A stretch of 64,000 bases of DNA from Acidithiobacillus sp. (GCA_028065135.1 JAPTWR010000086.1:1-64000), one strand, 5' to 3'. Positions 47,648-56,816 are shown, counted from the first letter of the stretch. Numbers and translations: made by a program. The notes: generated by a model not told the origin, from the sequence alone.

Positions 47648-47878
47648 TCACCATTTCCTTGCATAGTTCTTTTTTACACTTGAAGAAATATACGAGTTCA
47701 AGCCGTATCCCTGCGCAGCGAGCACCTTCATTCTTTCGACCACTGCCTTGCCTGGGCGAAACGAGTTGTAGAGATAGTTGCGATACATCCCGCTCTTGAA
47801 GACCACATGAATCGAATCTCCCGTCACTTCGTAAGCAACAACATTGGAATTCCCACTGAGATTGCGATACGGCGTCAT
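47648..47878 (-). CDS. KTSC-domain protein
   Basis: 76 residues from ATG 47878. The KTSC domain spans nearly all of it: N-S-N-V-V-A-Y-E-V, then L-Y-N-S-F and the C-terminal S-S-V-K-K-N-Y. The domain is short and common near phage and defence genes, and its biochemical role is not established. It overlaps the stop of the upstream coiled-coil gene by ATGA. Confidence 0.85.
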   Translation of the reverse strand: MTPYRNLSGNSNVVAYEVTGDSIHVVFKSGMYRNYLYNSFRPGKAVVERMKVLAAQGYGLNSYISSSVKKNYARKW

Positions 47879-48141
47879 TTCAGCTCCCATTCGACGGTAA
47901 ACAGCGTGCGCTCTTCGACCTGTTGCTGGAGCTGCACTTCCAACTGACTGATGAGGTCATTGCGCTGGGCTTCGACTTCGTCCTGCCGGGCAAACAGCTC
48001 GCGGCGCAGCTTGCTGCGCTTGCCTTCCAGTTCGCGCTGCTTCTTCTGCCATGACAGCTTTTCTTCCAGCGTCGGCGAGGTCGCGGCGGTGCGGCGCACT
48101 TCCTTGATCTCGCGGTCGGTCTCCTTTTTCTGCCTGCTCAT
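47875..48141 (-). CDS. stand-alone duplicate of the helicase C-terminal coiled coil
   Basis: 88 residues, almost identical to the last about 85 residues of the SNF2-type helicase (both share R-E-I-K-E-V-R-R-T-A-A-T-S-P and end in W-E-L plus one residue). The nucleotide sequence is also close to 49193-49445 with scattered silent changes. It starts and ends in ATGA overlaps (with DUF1016 upstream and KTSC downstream), so it is translated in line with the operon. It is either a functional separate coiled-coil subunit or a scar of duplication. Confidence 0.75.
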   Translation of the reverse strand: MSRQKKETDREIKEVRRTAATSPTLEEKLSWQKKQRELEGKRSKLRRELFARQDEVEAQRNDLISQLEVQLQQQVEERTLFTVEWELK

Positions 48142-49193
48142 GCTCTTTGTCCCTGTTGCTGCGCCAGCCGTAGCAGAGCACGCTCACGTTCGCGTTCGAG
48201 TTCCACCTTGAGCTCTGCCTCGCTCGGCAGATAGGGCAGGTATTTGGCGGCGAACAGTTGTTGTTGCTCGGCGAGCACGGAATAGCGCACCACGGCTTCG
48301 CTCTTTTCGCTGCACAGCACGAGGCCGATGGTAGGGTTGTCGTCCGCGCCCTTGATCTGCTCGTCGTAGAGGCGGACATAGGTGTCCATCTGCCCCATGT
48401 CCTGGTGGGTGAGTTTGCCCAGCTTCAGGTCAACCAACAAGAAGCACTTGAGCTTGAAGTTGTAAAACACGAGGTCGATGTAAAAGTCTTCGTCGGCAAA
48501 ACTCACGCGCTGCTGGCGGGCGACAAAGGCAAAGCCCCGGCCCAGTTCCAGCAGGAAGTTTTGCAGGTTGTCCATGATGGCCTGCTCCAGATCGCCTTCC
48601 AGGAAGCGGCTGGCGTTCAGGTTCAGGAAATCCAGCACATAGGGATCGCGCAGGAAGTCTCGGTGAGTTTCGGCCAGCGGTGCGGTGTGCTGCGCAGCTT
48701 CCGCTTCGACCTGCGCCTTGTCCTTGCTGCTCAGCAGACGTTCGTAATAGAGCACGCCGATTTGCCGCTCCAGCGCCCGCACGCTCCAGTTCTGGCCGAT
48801 GGCTTCGCGCAGATACCAGTCTCGGGCGGCGGGGTTTTCTATCCGCGCCAATGCGTTGTAGTGCGACCAGCTCAATTCGGGAGACACTGTCTCCCGAATG
48901 GGAAATGCCTGGTAAAACCGGCGCATATTGCGCAGGTTGCTGACATCGAACCCCTTGCCGAGCCTGTCTGTAAGCCGATTGGACAGCGCGGCCAGTTGCC
49001 GTTGCCCGTAGGCGGCGCGGGCTTGCCCCTGCTGTTCGTGTTCCACGATCAGGCGGCCAATGTCCCAGTAGCAGGCCACCATGGCCTGATTGACGCTTTG
49101 CCGTACCTGGCTGCGTGCCTGCTGGACAATCTCGGCAATCTGTCCAGCCAAGGGCTCCAAAGCATCGTGTTGCCGGGCTGGGGTGTGCTTCAT
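48138..49193 (-). CDS. DUF1016 / YhcG-family PD-(D/E)XK nuclease, copy 2
   Basis: 351 residues from ATG 49193, which overlaps the helicase stop as ATGA. The N-terminal helical region has Y-W-D-I-G-R-L-I and N-L-R-N-M-R-R-F-Y; the nuclease core has Y-I-D-L-V-F-Y-N and L-V-D-L-K, with Asp in place of the usual Glu before x-Lys. It is well diverged from copy 1 at 42353. It is flanked on both sides by the duplicated helicase tail. Confidence 0.9.
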   Translation of the reverse strand: MKHTPARQHDALEPLAGQIAEIVQQARSQVRQSVNQAMVACYWDIGRLIVEHEQQGQARAAYGQRQLAALSNRLTDRLGKGFDVSNLRNMRRFYQAFPIRETVSPELSWSHYNALARIENPAARDWYLREAIGQNWSVRALERQIGVLYYERLLSSKDKAQVEAEAAQHTAPLAETHRDFLRDPYVLDFLNLNASRFLEGDLEQAIMDNLQNFLLELGRGFAFVARQQRVSFADEDFYIDLVFYNFKLKCFLLVDLKLGKLTHQDMGQMDTYVRLYDEQIKGADDNPTIGLVLCSEKSEAVVRYSVLAEQQQLFAAKYLPYLPSEAELKVELERERERALLRLAQQQGQRA

Positions 49194-52069
49194 GTCAATT
49201 CCCATTCGATAGTAAACAACGTGCGCTCCTCGACCTGCTGCTGGACCTGCACCTCCAACTGACCGATGAGCTCATTACGCTGCGCTTCGACTTCGTCCTG
49301 CCGGGCAAACAGTTCGCGGCGCAGTTTGCTGCGCTTGCCTTCTAGCTCACGCTGCTTCTTCTGCCATGACAGCTTTTCTTCCAGCGTCGGCGAGGTTGCG
49401 GCGGTGCGGCGCACTTCCTTGATCTCGCGGTCGATCTCCTTGATCTCCTGCTCCAGACCCAGCTTCAGGTCATCCGCCCAGGCATCGAGCTTCTGGACCT
49501 CCTGCTCGAAGTAGCCGAGGTTGCGCTCGTTGACGTCGCGCAGGAGCACGGTCTTGCGGGCTTCCAGATCGGCCAGCAGGGCGGCGTCAGGGGCGTGGAA
49601 CAGACTCGCCGCTTGCGTGGTCGCGGGCAGGCGCAGCAGTTTTTCCGGGTCTTCTTCCGCGAGCACGACGCCATCGGTCGTGCCCGCGGCAACCAGCAGA
49701 TGTTGCTCCTGGTTACCGAGTGTCTCGACCGTGACTAGCTTCACGGTGAGCCATCCGGCCTTGCCGCGATAGGCTTCGAGCGTGCTGACCTTCGAGCCGT
49801 GGGCGTTGTAGTCGAAGACGAGACGAGCCCCGTCGAGTGCGCGAGCCTTGGCCTGCTCGATGCCCCATCGCGCCAGCGGATGATTGATGCGGTAGAGATG
49901 CGCGTCGCCGGAGCGGCGGGGCAGTTCGTAGCGCCCCAGCTCGATGCCCGCGAGGCCGCTGTGCTCGATTCCAATCGGTATGTGGCGGAGATCGAAGCCG
50001 TTGTCATCGAACGCGGCGCAATGGACCAGTTCGGCGCGGGTCAAGTCCATCAGCATGCGCTCGAAGCGGTTGCGCGCGTTGCGGCTGTCGTCGGCGCGCA
50101 TGCGCAGCTTCTCCTGCACTTCCTCATCAAAGTTCTCAAGCAGTACCTGGCGCGTCTTGACCATCGCCTCGTTGATCTCGCCGGAGAGGTCGAGCTGGAG
50201 TTGCTCGAAGCTGGATTTGATTTCCTCGGGTTCCCGGCAGTTCTGGTAGATCTCGGCGATACGCCGCTCGAAGTCGACACCGGAGCCGATGGCGCCCAGC
50301 ACTTCGTCGCTGGCCCCGAATACGCCCTCGAAGAGCTGGAACTTCTGCGACAGCAGCTCGTACACCCGTGCGTCCGCTTCGTTGCTGCGGTCGACGAAGT
50401 TGACCACCACCACGTCGTGTTTCTGACCGTAGCGGTGGCAGCGCCCGATGCGCTGCTCGATGCGTTGCGGATTCCAGGGCAGGTCGTAGTTGATGACCAG
50501 CGAGCAGAACTGGAGGTTGATGCCTTCGGCTCCGGCCTCGGTGGCGATCATGACCTTGCCGCGCTCCTTGAAGTGCTCGACCAGGGCCGCGCGGGTGTCG
50601 GCGGTCTTGGAGCCGCTGATGCGGTCGGTGCCCTCAAAGCGCTTCAGCCAGTCCTTGTAGATCGCCTGTGCACGCTGGTCGCCATTGGTGCCGTTGAAGA
50701 GCACGATGCCGTCGCCGTAGGGCGTGTCAGCCAGCAAGTCGAGGAGGTATTCCTGCGTGCGCCTGGACTCGGTGAAGATGATGGCCTTCCTGGGCGCGCC
50801 TAGCCGATCCAGTTCTTTGAGGCCGCGATCCAGCGCGATGAGCAGCGCCTTGCCCTTGGCGTTGTCACGGATGTTGGTTGCCAGCGTTTTGAAGTGGTGA
50901 AGCTCCTCGATCTCCTGCGCGATGGCATCACGCTCGGTGCGGCTCGCTGCCTTGGTGCCCGGCTCCCGGTCTTCCCATTCGTCGGCGGTCTCGTCGAGCG
51001 ACTCGTAGTCCTCGTCCAGTTCTTCGGCGAGATCGGAAACCACGGGCGCTTCATCCAGCACGCCCTGGAGACGCTTGGCCATCGTCTCCAACGCACCCGC
51101 AATCGCGTGCGTGCTGGAGGCGAGCAGCTTCCACAGCACAAGCGAAATCAGTTGGCGCTGCCCCTCGGGCAGGGCCTTGAGGTTGGGGCGGCGCAGGTAA
51201 TCGGCGACGAGCCTGGAAAGTTCCTGCTCTTCGCTCGACGGTGTGAACTCCTGGACGATGGCTTTGCGCGCTGTGTACGACACGTAGGGCTGAACCTGTT
51301 TGCGCAGGGTGCGCTTGCAGATGGGGGCCAGCCGGTTACGCAGGCTGCTGGAGGATTGCTCTCGGCCAGTGAACTGCGAGCGGAAGCTATCCAGGTCTCC
51401 GAACACGCGGTCATCGATGAAGCTGACCAGTCCATAGAGTTCGAGCAATGAGTTCTGCAACGGCGTCGCAGTCAGGAGCACCTTGGAGTGAACGCTTGAC
51501 AGCGCCTCCTTGAGGGTCTTGGCGATGACGTTGCTGGTCTTGTAGACGTTGCGCAGGCGATGCGCTTCGTCGAGGACGACCAAGTCCCAGTCGATGCCCT
51601 TGACATCTTCGGCCTTGGCCTTTGCGAACTGGTAGGAACAGATGACCGGGCCGGACGCAAACAGGAACGGGTTCCGCTGCTCCTGCTTGCGGATCGCATT
51701 GTAGCTTCTGGCTTCGAGGATCAGCCCCTGCAGGCCGAACTTGTCCTGCAGCTCCTGGTGCCATTGCTTGCGTAGGTTCGCCGGGACGATGATGAGCACC
51801 TTTCGCCGTCGTTCGGCCCAGCGTTGTGAGATGACCAAGCCGGCCTCGATCGTCTTGCCCAGACCGACCTCGTCGGCGAGGATCACGCCGCGCGAAAGGG
51901 GGTTGCGGCACGCAAAGAGCGCAGCCTCGACTTGGTGGGGATTCAGATCGACTTGCGAATCGACCAAGATCGAAGCCAGCGACTCCACGGAGTTGCCCGC
52001 CGCGCGCCGGGTCAGCAGCCAAGCAAAGTACTGGCTCTGGTGCGGCGTCAGAAGCTGCTGTGTTGTCAA
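49190..52069 (-). CDS. SNF2/RapA-type superfamily 2 helicase
   Basis: 959 residues from TTG 52069 with GAGG seven bases upstream; the longer frame to 52246 overlaps the HTH gene and reads as shadow. D-E-V-G-L-G-K-T (Walker A) is at 66-73 and D-E-A-H at 167-170. Motif VI reads Q-R-I-G-R-C-H-R-Y-G-Q. The C-terminal 150 residues form a long charged coiled coil. Related SNF2 proteins act in defence systems such as DISARM (DrmD), but no DrmA or DrmB is present here. A DNA-translocase role for the system is likely. Confidence 0.9.
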   Translation of the reverse strand: MTTQQLLTPHQSQYFAWLLTRRAAGNSVESLASILVDSQVDLNPHQVEAALFACRNPLSRGVILADEVGLGKTIEAGLVISQRWAERRRKVLIIVPANLRKQWHQELQDKFGLQGLILEARSYNAIRKQEQRNPFLFASGPVICSYQFAKAKAEDVKGIDWDLVVLDEAHRLRNVYKTSNVIAKTLKEALSSVHSKVLLTATPLQNSLLELYGLVSFIDDRVFGDLDSFRSQFTGREQSSSSLRNRLAPICKRTLRKQVQPYVSYTARKAIVQEFTPSSEEQELSRLVADYLRRPNLKALPEGQRQLISLVLWKLLASSTHAIAGALETMAKRLQGVLDEAPVVSDLAEELDEDYESLDETADEWEDREPGTKAASRTERDAIAQEIEELHHFKTLATNIRDNAKGKALLIALDRGLKELDRLGAPRKAIIFTESRRTQEYLLDLLADTPYGDGIVLFNGTNGDQRAQAIYKDWLKRFEGTDRISGSKTADTRAALVEHFKERGKVMIATEAGAEGINLQFCSLVINYDLPWNPQRIEQRIGRCHRYGQKHDVVVVNFVDRSNEADARVYELLSQKFQLFEGVFGASDEVLGAIGSGVDFERRIAEIYQNCREPEEIKSSFEQLQLDLSGEINEAMVKTRQVLLENFDEEVQEKLRMRADDSRNARNRFERMLMDLTRAELVHCAAFDDNGFDLRHIPIGIEHSGLAGIELGRYELPRRSGDAHLYRINHPLARWGIEQAKARALDGARLVFDYNAHGSKVSTLEAYRGKAGWLTVKLVTVETLGNQEQHLLVAAGTTDGVVLAEEDPEKLLRLPATTQAASLFHAPDAALLADLEARKTVLLRDVNERNLGYFEQEVQKLDAWADDLKLGLEQEIKEIDREIKEVRRTAATSPTLEEKLSWQKKQRELEGKRSKLRRELFARQDEVEAQRNELIGQLEVQVQQQVEERTLFTIEWELT

Positions 52070-52127
52070 CGGCGATCCTCTTCTTGTTCTTCCCCGAGCG
52101 TGATTCGGCGGCTGACTTGGTCCGCGC

Positions 52128-52328
52128 TCACTCGGCCTCCGGCTTCGTCTTGTTGATGCTGTCGGCAATCCAGCGATCCAGCTCTGAGCGGCGAAAGCGC
52201 CAGGTACCTCCAAGCTTGAACGCCGGGATCTCTCCTTTCTGGGCAAGGCGATAGACCGTCCGTTTCCCGGCTTTGAGGAATGCGGCGACTTCGTCGAGCG
52301 TCAGGATTTCGCTTTCTGGAACAGTCAT
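52128..52328 (-). CDS. excisionase-like helix-turn-helix DNA-binding protein
   Basis: 66 residues from ATG 52328; the GGGGGAGG just before it has almost no spacing, and the ATG at 52364 is an alternative. The protein is a MerR/Xis-type HTH: L-T-L-D-E-V-A-A-F-L, R-T-V-Y-R-L-A-Q, then P-A-F-K-L-G-G-T-W-R-F. It is the first gene of the island operon, 58 bases before the helicase, and is the obvious candidate for operon regulator. Confidence 0.85.
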   Translation of the reverse strand: MTVPESEILTLDEVAAFLKAGKRTVYRLAQKGEIPAFKLGGTWRFRRSELDRWIADSINKTKPEAE

Positions 52329-52465
52329 CCTCCCCCTGTGCCGCTTGCCGACGCTAGACTTCATTTGCCAAGTCTGGCCAATTCTCCCATATCGCAGCGT
52401 CATCGGCTAGACAGAGAGCGCAGCGAGGGCCGCAGCTCTGGCAGGCGCGCCCGGACCGTATCGGT

Positions 52466-54448
52466 TTATTCGCTCCGGCCGAGCAGTCCTCTCAGACGGG
52501 CGAAGGCGGCGGCGGGGTCCATTTCTGCTTCAGGGTTCTGCTCGCCCTGCCAGTCCAGGTGCTCCTGAGGGATTTCCTGGAGGAAGCGGGAGGGTGTCGG
52601 ATGGACGTCCTGACCGTAGCGGCGGCGTTTGCGGCAGAGGCTCAAGGTCAGGCGGAAGCGGGCGCGGGTCATACCCACGTAAAAGAGACGGCGTTCTTCT
52701 TCAATCTGCTCCGGGGTTTCACTGTTGCGGTGCGGCAATAATTCTTCTTCGGCCCCCGCCAGAAACACCTGGGGAAATTCCAACCCTTTGGCGGCGTGGA
52801 GGGTGGACAGGCGCAGCACATCGCGGTCGTCGTCCTCCTCCCGTTCCAGCACGTTGAAGAGCATCAGGCGGTGAAGGATCTCCGGCAGGGTTTGCGGACC
52901 GTCGTCCTGTGCCTGCAGACGCCGCATCCAGTCCAGGAGTTCCTGGATGTTTTCCCAGCGCCGTCCGGCGTCTTTTTCATCGCCTTCACTGTGCAGATGT
53001 TGCAGATAGCCGATTTCCTCGGGCAGGCTGTGCAAGGCGGGAATGAGTTCGGCCTTGTCTACTTCGCCGGCTTTGAGGTTTACCCATCCGGCAAAGCCGC
53101 GCAGGGCGATGCGCGCCTTTTCAGGTAACTCCAATGTGTCCTCCCAAAGCGCGGCGAAGAGGGAGATACCCCGCGCCTTGGCAAAAGCGCCCAGGCGTTC
53201 CAGGGTGCTGCCGCCGATGCCTCGCCGCGGGGTGTTGACCGCGCGTAGGAAAGCGGGGTCATCGTCAGGGTTCACCAGCAGCCGCAGGTAGGCAAGAAAA
53301 TCCTTGATTTCACTGCGTTCAAAGAAGGAGAGGCCGCCGGATATCTGGTAGGGGATGCGCGCGTTGCGCAGTTCCGCTTCAAAAGGCCGGGCTTGATGGT
53401 TGCTGCGATACAAAATGGCGTAGTCGCGGTATTCCCCCTGACGCTGGAAACGATCACGAAGGATGGCGCTGATTACCTGCTTTGCCTCGTCCGCCTCGTC
53501 GGCACAGCGCAGGGCACGGATGCCGTGACCTTCGCCGAGGGTGCTCCACAGGCGTTTTTCAAAGAGATGGGAGTTCTGGGCGATGACGGCGTTGGCGGCC
53601 TGGAGAATGCGGCCGGTGGAGCGATAGTTCTGCTCCAGTTTGATGACCTTGAGGTTGGGGAAGTCTTGCGCGAGTCGATGCAGATTGTCTGCCGCGGCAC
53701 CGCGCCAGGAGTAGATGCTCTGGTCATCATCGCCCACCGCCGTCAGGTTGTGACGCACGCCCAACAGGTTCTGTACCAGGCGGTACTGGGCCCCGTTGCT
53801 GTCCTGATACTCGTCCACCAGCAGGTAGCGGATGCGATCCTGCCAGGCGTAACGGGCTTCTGCATGGTCTTGCAGCAGACGGATGGGTAGAAGGATGAGG
53901 TCATCCAAATCCACGGCATTGCAGGCGCTGAGGGCGCGCTGGTAGAGTGCGTAAACACGGGCGGCCTCTTCCCCGAGGCGATCGTCGGCATGCGCTATCT
54001 CGGGGAAGAGGCCGTCATTCTTGAAACGGGAAACGCGCGCCTGAATGGCTTCGGCGAGGTCGCTGGGGCCGTTCGTCTCGCGCAGCAGGTTGCGGATCAT
54101 GCTTAGGCTGTCGCCGGGGTCGATGACGCTGAAATTGGCGCGATAACCCAAGCGTTCGATGTCCTTGCGCAGGATGTGCAGGCCGAGGTGATGGAACGTG
54201 GAAACCATCAGGCCGCGGCTGTTGTGCCCTTGTAACGCCTCGGAGACGCGGATCTTCATTTCGCGGGCGGCCTTGTTGGTGAAGGTCACCGCGCAGATAT
54301 GTTTGGGCGCGATCTGATGCCCGCGAATGAGGTGGACAATTTTCCGGGTGATCACCCGCGTTTTTCCCGAACCCGCCCCAGCCAGCACCAGCAAGGGGCC
54401 GTGGACGTGCTTCACCGCCTCCTGTTGCTGCGGATTGAGATCAGCCAT
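52466..54448 (-). CDS. rep: ATP-dependent DNA helicase Rep (UvrD/PcrA family)
   Basis: Superfamily 1A 3'-5' helicase of 660 residues that helps restart stalled forks. Walker A G-A-G-S-G-K-T is at about 24-30, then T-F-T-N-K-A-A-R-E-M (motif Ia), D-E-Y-Q-D-S (motif II), Q-N-Y-R-S-T (motif IV) and L-S-T-L-H-A-A-K-G-L-E-F. It is full length and marks the right border of the defence island. Confidence 0.96.
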   Translation of the reverse strand: MADLNPQQQEAVKHVHGPLLVLAGAGSGKTRVITRKIVHLIRGHQIAPKHICAVTFTNKAAREMKIRVSEALQGHNSRGLMVSTFHHLGLHILRKDIERLGYRANFSVIDPGDSLSMIRNLLRETNGPSDLAEAIQARVSRFKNDGLFPEIAHADDRLGEEAARVYALYQRALSACNAVDLDDLILLPIRLLQDHAEARYAWQDRIRYLLVDEYQDSNGAQYRLVQNLLGVRHNLTAVGDDDQSIYSWRGAAADNLHRLAQDFPNLKVIKLEQNYRSTGRILQAANAVIAQNSHLFEKRLWSTLGEGHGIRALRCADEADEAKQVISAILRDRFQRQGEYRDYAILYRSNHQARPFEAELRNARIPYQISGGLSFFERSEIKDFLAYLRLLVNPDDDPAFLRAVNTPRRGIGGSTLERLGAFAKARGISLFAALWEDTLELPEKARIALRGFAGWVNLKAGEVDKAELIPALHSLPEEIGYLQHLHSEGDEKDAGRRWENIQELLDWMRRLQAQDDGPQTLPEILHRLMLFNVLEREEDDDRDVLRLSTLHAAKGLEFPQVFLAGAEEELLPHRNSETPEQIEEERRLFYVGMTRARFRLTLSLCRKRRRYGQDVHPTPSRFLQEIPQEHLDWQGEQNPEAEMDPAAAFARLRGLLGRSE

Positions 54449-54490
54449 GGGCTGCGCCTCCGGAATCAGGACCGTGACACCGGTGGCCGG

Positions 54491-55309
54491 TTAATCGGCT
54501 GTCGTCACGGGGACGTCAGGGGATTCCGAGAAGCCGCCTTTGTACGCCCACCAGATTACCACTGGCCCGAGCAGGATCATGGGTATCGACAGCACCTGCC
54601 CCATGGTGTAGGGGCCGAAGACGAAACCCAACTGGATATCGGGCTGCCGCGTGTATTCCACGATAAAGCGAAAGAGGCCGTAACAAAGGACGAACAGGCC
54701 GCCGACGGCACCGGCCGGACGAGGCTTGCGACTATAGAGGGCCAGAATCAGGAAGAGCAGGACGCCCTCCAGTAGAAACTCATAAATCTGCGAAGGTTGC
54801 CGGGGCTGCGGACCACCGGCGGGAAAGACCATGGCCCAGGGGAGATCGCTGACACGGCCGAAAAGCTGATCGTTGATGAAGTTGGCCAGTCGCCCCAGCC
54901 CCAGTCCGATAGGCACCGCCGGCGCAATGAAATCCAAAGTGGGCAGGAAGGCGTGCTGCCGGTGCATCCGTGCAAAGATCCAACAGGCGATGACGACACC
55001 CAGCAAGCCACCGTGAAAGGACATGCCACCATCCCAGATGGCCAGCATTTTCACCGGGTTGTCGAGGTAGTAGGGCAGGTTGTACCACAGCACATAACCT
55101 ACCCGGCCTCCCACTATGGCGCCGACGGCCACATAAAACTCCAGATCGATGACCTGTTCCTTGCGCCAGTTCCAGTGCGCCATGCGACCGCGCCGGACGA
55201 GCCAGATGGTGGCAATGACAAAGCTGATGATCTCCAACAGACCATACCAATGAATGGTGATGGGTCCGAGTGGAAAGCCGACGGTATTGATATCCGGAAA
55301 GTGCAGCAT
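54491..55309 (-). CDS. lgt: prolipoprotein diacylglyceryl transferase
   Basis: Inner-membrane enzyme of 272 residues that lipidates the lipobox Cys of prolipoproteins, such as the Wza-like protein in this window. It has about seven membrane helices, the Lgt signature G-R-L-A-N-F-I-N and the catalytic H-G-G-L region. The full length is normal. It is followed by rep 42 bases on. Confidence 0.96.
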   Translation of the reverse strand: MLHFPDINTVGFPLGPITIHWYGLLEIISFVIATIWLVRRGRMAHWNWRKEQVIDLEFYVAVGAIVGGRVGYVLWYNLPYYLDNPVKMLAIWDGGMSFHGGLLGVVIACWIFARMHRQHAFLPTLDFIAPAVPIGLGLGRLANFINDQLFGRVSDLPWAMVFPAGGPQPRQPSQIYEFLLEGVLLFLILALYSRKPRPAGAVGGLFVLCYGLFRFIVEYTRQPDIQLGFVFGPYTMGQVLSIPMILLGPVVIWWAYKGGFSESPDVPVTTAD

Positions 55310-55395
55310 GAGATCCTCGTAATTTGGGGAACACCATGGCGGAGCCCCGCGATCCTGTCAAGATGACGCGATGCGCTGAAGGCCCGCCACGGGGA

Positions 55396-55770
55396 TCAAT
55401 GCGATGCGGAAAGATCCTGGAGAAAGTGTTGCAACACCAATGCGCCGTTGTGCGCCTCATCATGGGCGGCGTACAGCAAGATGAGCGGCTGGCCGCCAGC
55501 GGCGAGCAGGAGTTCCCGGGCGGCGGGCAGGGCGGCGGTGAGCTCCTGCCGATAACGGTATTGAAACGCGTCCCAATGTGCCGGATCGTGGGCAAACCAT
55601 TGCCGTAATTCCGTGCTGGGAGCGAGTGCCTTGGCCCATGTGTCGAGAGATAAATCCGCCTTGCGAACACCCCGTGGCCATAATCGCTCCACTAAAACCC
55701 GATAGCCTGCGGGATAGGGTTTTTGGTACACGCGCCAGGGGATTATCGAGGCTTGTGGCAGATGGTCCAT
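55396..55770 (-). CDS. DUF488-family protein
   Basis: 124 residues. Typical DUF488 text: R-V-L-V-E-R-L-W-P-R-G-V, then W-F-A-H-D-P and F-Q-Y-R-Y, and near the end L-L-Y-A-A-H-D. The family is widespread and uncharacterised. It sits between lgt and an agmatine deiminase-family gene on the same strand. I assign no function. Confidence 0.88.
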   Translation of the reverse strand: MDHLPQASIIPWRVYQKPYPAGYRVLVERLWPRGVRKADLSLDTWAKALAPSTELRQWFAHDPAHWDAFQYRYRQELTAALPAARELLLAAGGQPLILLYAAHDEAHNGALVLQHFLQDLSASH

Positions 55771-55784
55771 GACGGTGCCGAACC

Positions 55785-56816
55785 TTAACGCGGTAACTGC
55801 ATGGTGACGCAGTGCAGGCTGCCATGCTGGCGGGCCAGTTCGCTGCAGGAAATGGGGATGATTTCACGGTCGGGAAAGGCGCTTTGCAAGCGCTCTTGCG
55901 CCACCAGGTCGGCGGGATCGTCGTAAGTGGGCAGGAGGACGGCGGCGTTGAGAATGAGGAAATTGGCGTAACTGAGGGGGAGGCGGTTGCCGTCCTGATC
56001 CCACTGCGCCTGGGCCCAGGGCAGGGGAATCAGATGATAGGGCGCGCCATCCCCCTGGCAGAAGGCGCTGAGTTCGGCGGCCATCTGCTGGAGCGGGGCG
56101 AAGTGGCTGTCGTTGGGGTCGTCACAACTCTGATAGGCGATGGTGTGCGGGTTACAGAAGCGGGCGAGCGTGTCGATATGGGCATCGGTGTCGTCACCTT
56201 CCAGGTGGCCATGATGCAGCCAGAGGACGCGCTCTATGCCCAGCCGGGCACGGAGGGCATCCTCCACTTGCGCCGCGGACCATTGCGGATTGCGATTGGG
56301 CGAGAGCAGGCAGGCGCAGGTGGTCAGCAGCGCGCCGTGTCCGTCCACCTCGATACTGCCGCCTTCCAGCACCATCCCGGAAGTCTCCAGGGGCACGGCT
56401 CCATAGGCCCCCTGGGCGTGCAGATGGCGGGTGATCCGGTTGTCCAGATCGGCGCGGAATTTGAGCCCCCAGGCGTTGAAGGCGAAGTCCATCAATTTGC
56501 TCTGCCCGATACCGTTTTGCAGGGTGATGGGGCCGTGATCGCGCGCCCAAGAGTCATTGCTGGGCACCGTGTGGAGATGGCAACGGCTGAGATCGGCTCC
56601 GGCCCTCTGCAGCGCGTGCTCGCAGGACCGGGCGCTGAGCGTATCATGACAGGCCACCAGCACGTCTGCCCGGAAACTGATTTCGCGGGCGATCAAGGCG
56701 AATACCGGAATGACGGCGTGCAGACGGGGCGCCCAGTCGGTGTCCGGGTGGGGCCAGGTCAGTTGCACGGCCCTCTGCGGGACCCACTCCGGGGGAAGTG
56801 TGTATTCAGCCGACAT
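55785..56816 (-). CDS. agmatine deiminase / peptidylarginine deiminase-family protein
   Basis: Guanidino-group hydrolase of 343 residues. The fold signatures are W-P-H-P-D-T at the N-terminus, N-D-S-W-A-R-D-H-G-P, L-E-G-G-S-I, the catalytic His in H-H-G-H, then D-D-T-D-A-H-I-D, and a C-terminal G-S-L-H-C with the nucleophilic Cys. It would convert agmatine to N-carbamoylputrescine. No putrescine amidase is adjacent. Confidence 0.92.
   Translation of the reverse strand: MSAEYTLPPEWVPQRAVQLTWPHPDTDWAPRLHAVIPVFALIAREISFRADVLVACHDTLSARSCEHALQRAGADLSRCHLHTVPSNDSWARDHGPITLQNGIGQSKLMDFAFNAWGLKFRADLDNRITRHLHAQGAYGAVPLETSGMVLEGGSIEVDGHGALLTTCACLLSPNRNPQWSAAQVEDALRARLGIERVLWLHHGHLEGDDTDAHIDTLARFCNPHTIAYQSCDDPNDSHFAPLQQMAAELSAFCQGDGAPYHLIPLPWAQAQWDQDGNRLPLSYANFLILNAAVLLPTYDDPADLVAQERLQSAFPDREIIPISCSELARQHGSLHCVTMQLPR

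Noticed and set aside
52070..52246. N-terminal extension of the SNF2-type helicase
   Set aside because: It overlaps the HTH gene in another frame, is rich in Arg/Ser/Pro, and the TTG at 52069 has a proper ribosome site.
49190..52328. DISARM system
   Set aside because: The SNF2 protein could be compared with DrmD, but DrmA, DrmB and DrmC are absent.
39618..52328. BREX or type I restriction system
   Set aside because: No PglZ, BrxC, HsdS or HsdR features; Mod and Res are type III in motif order and size.
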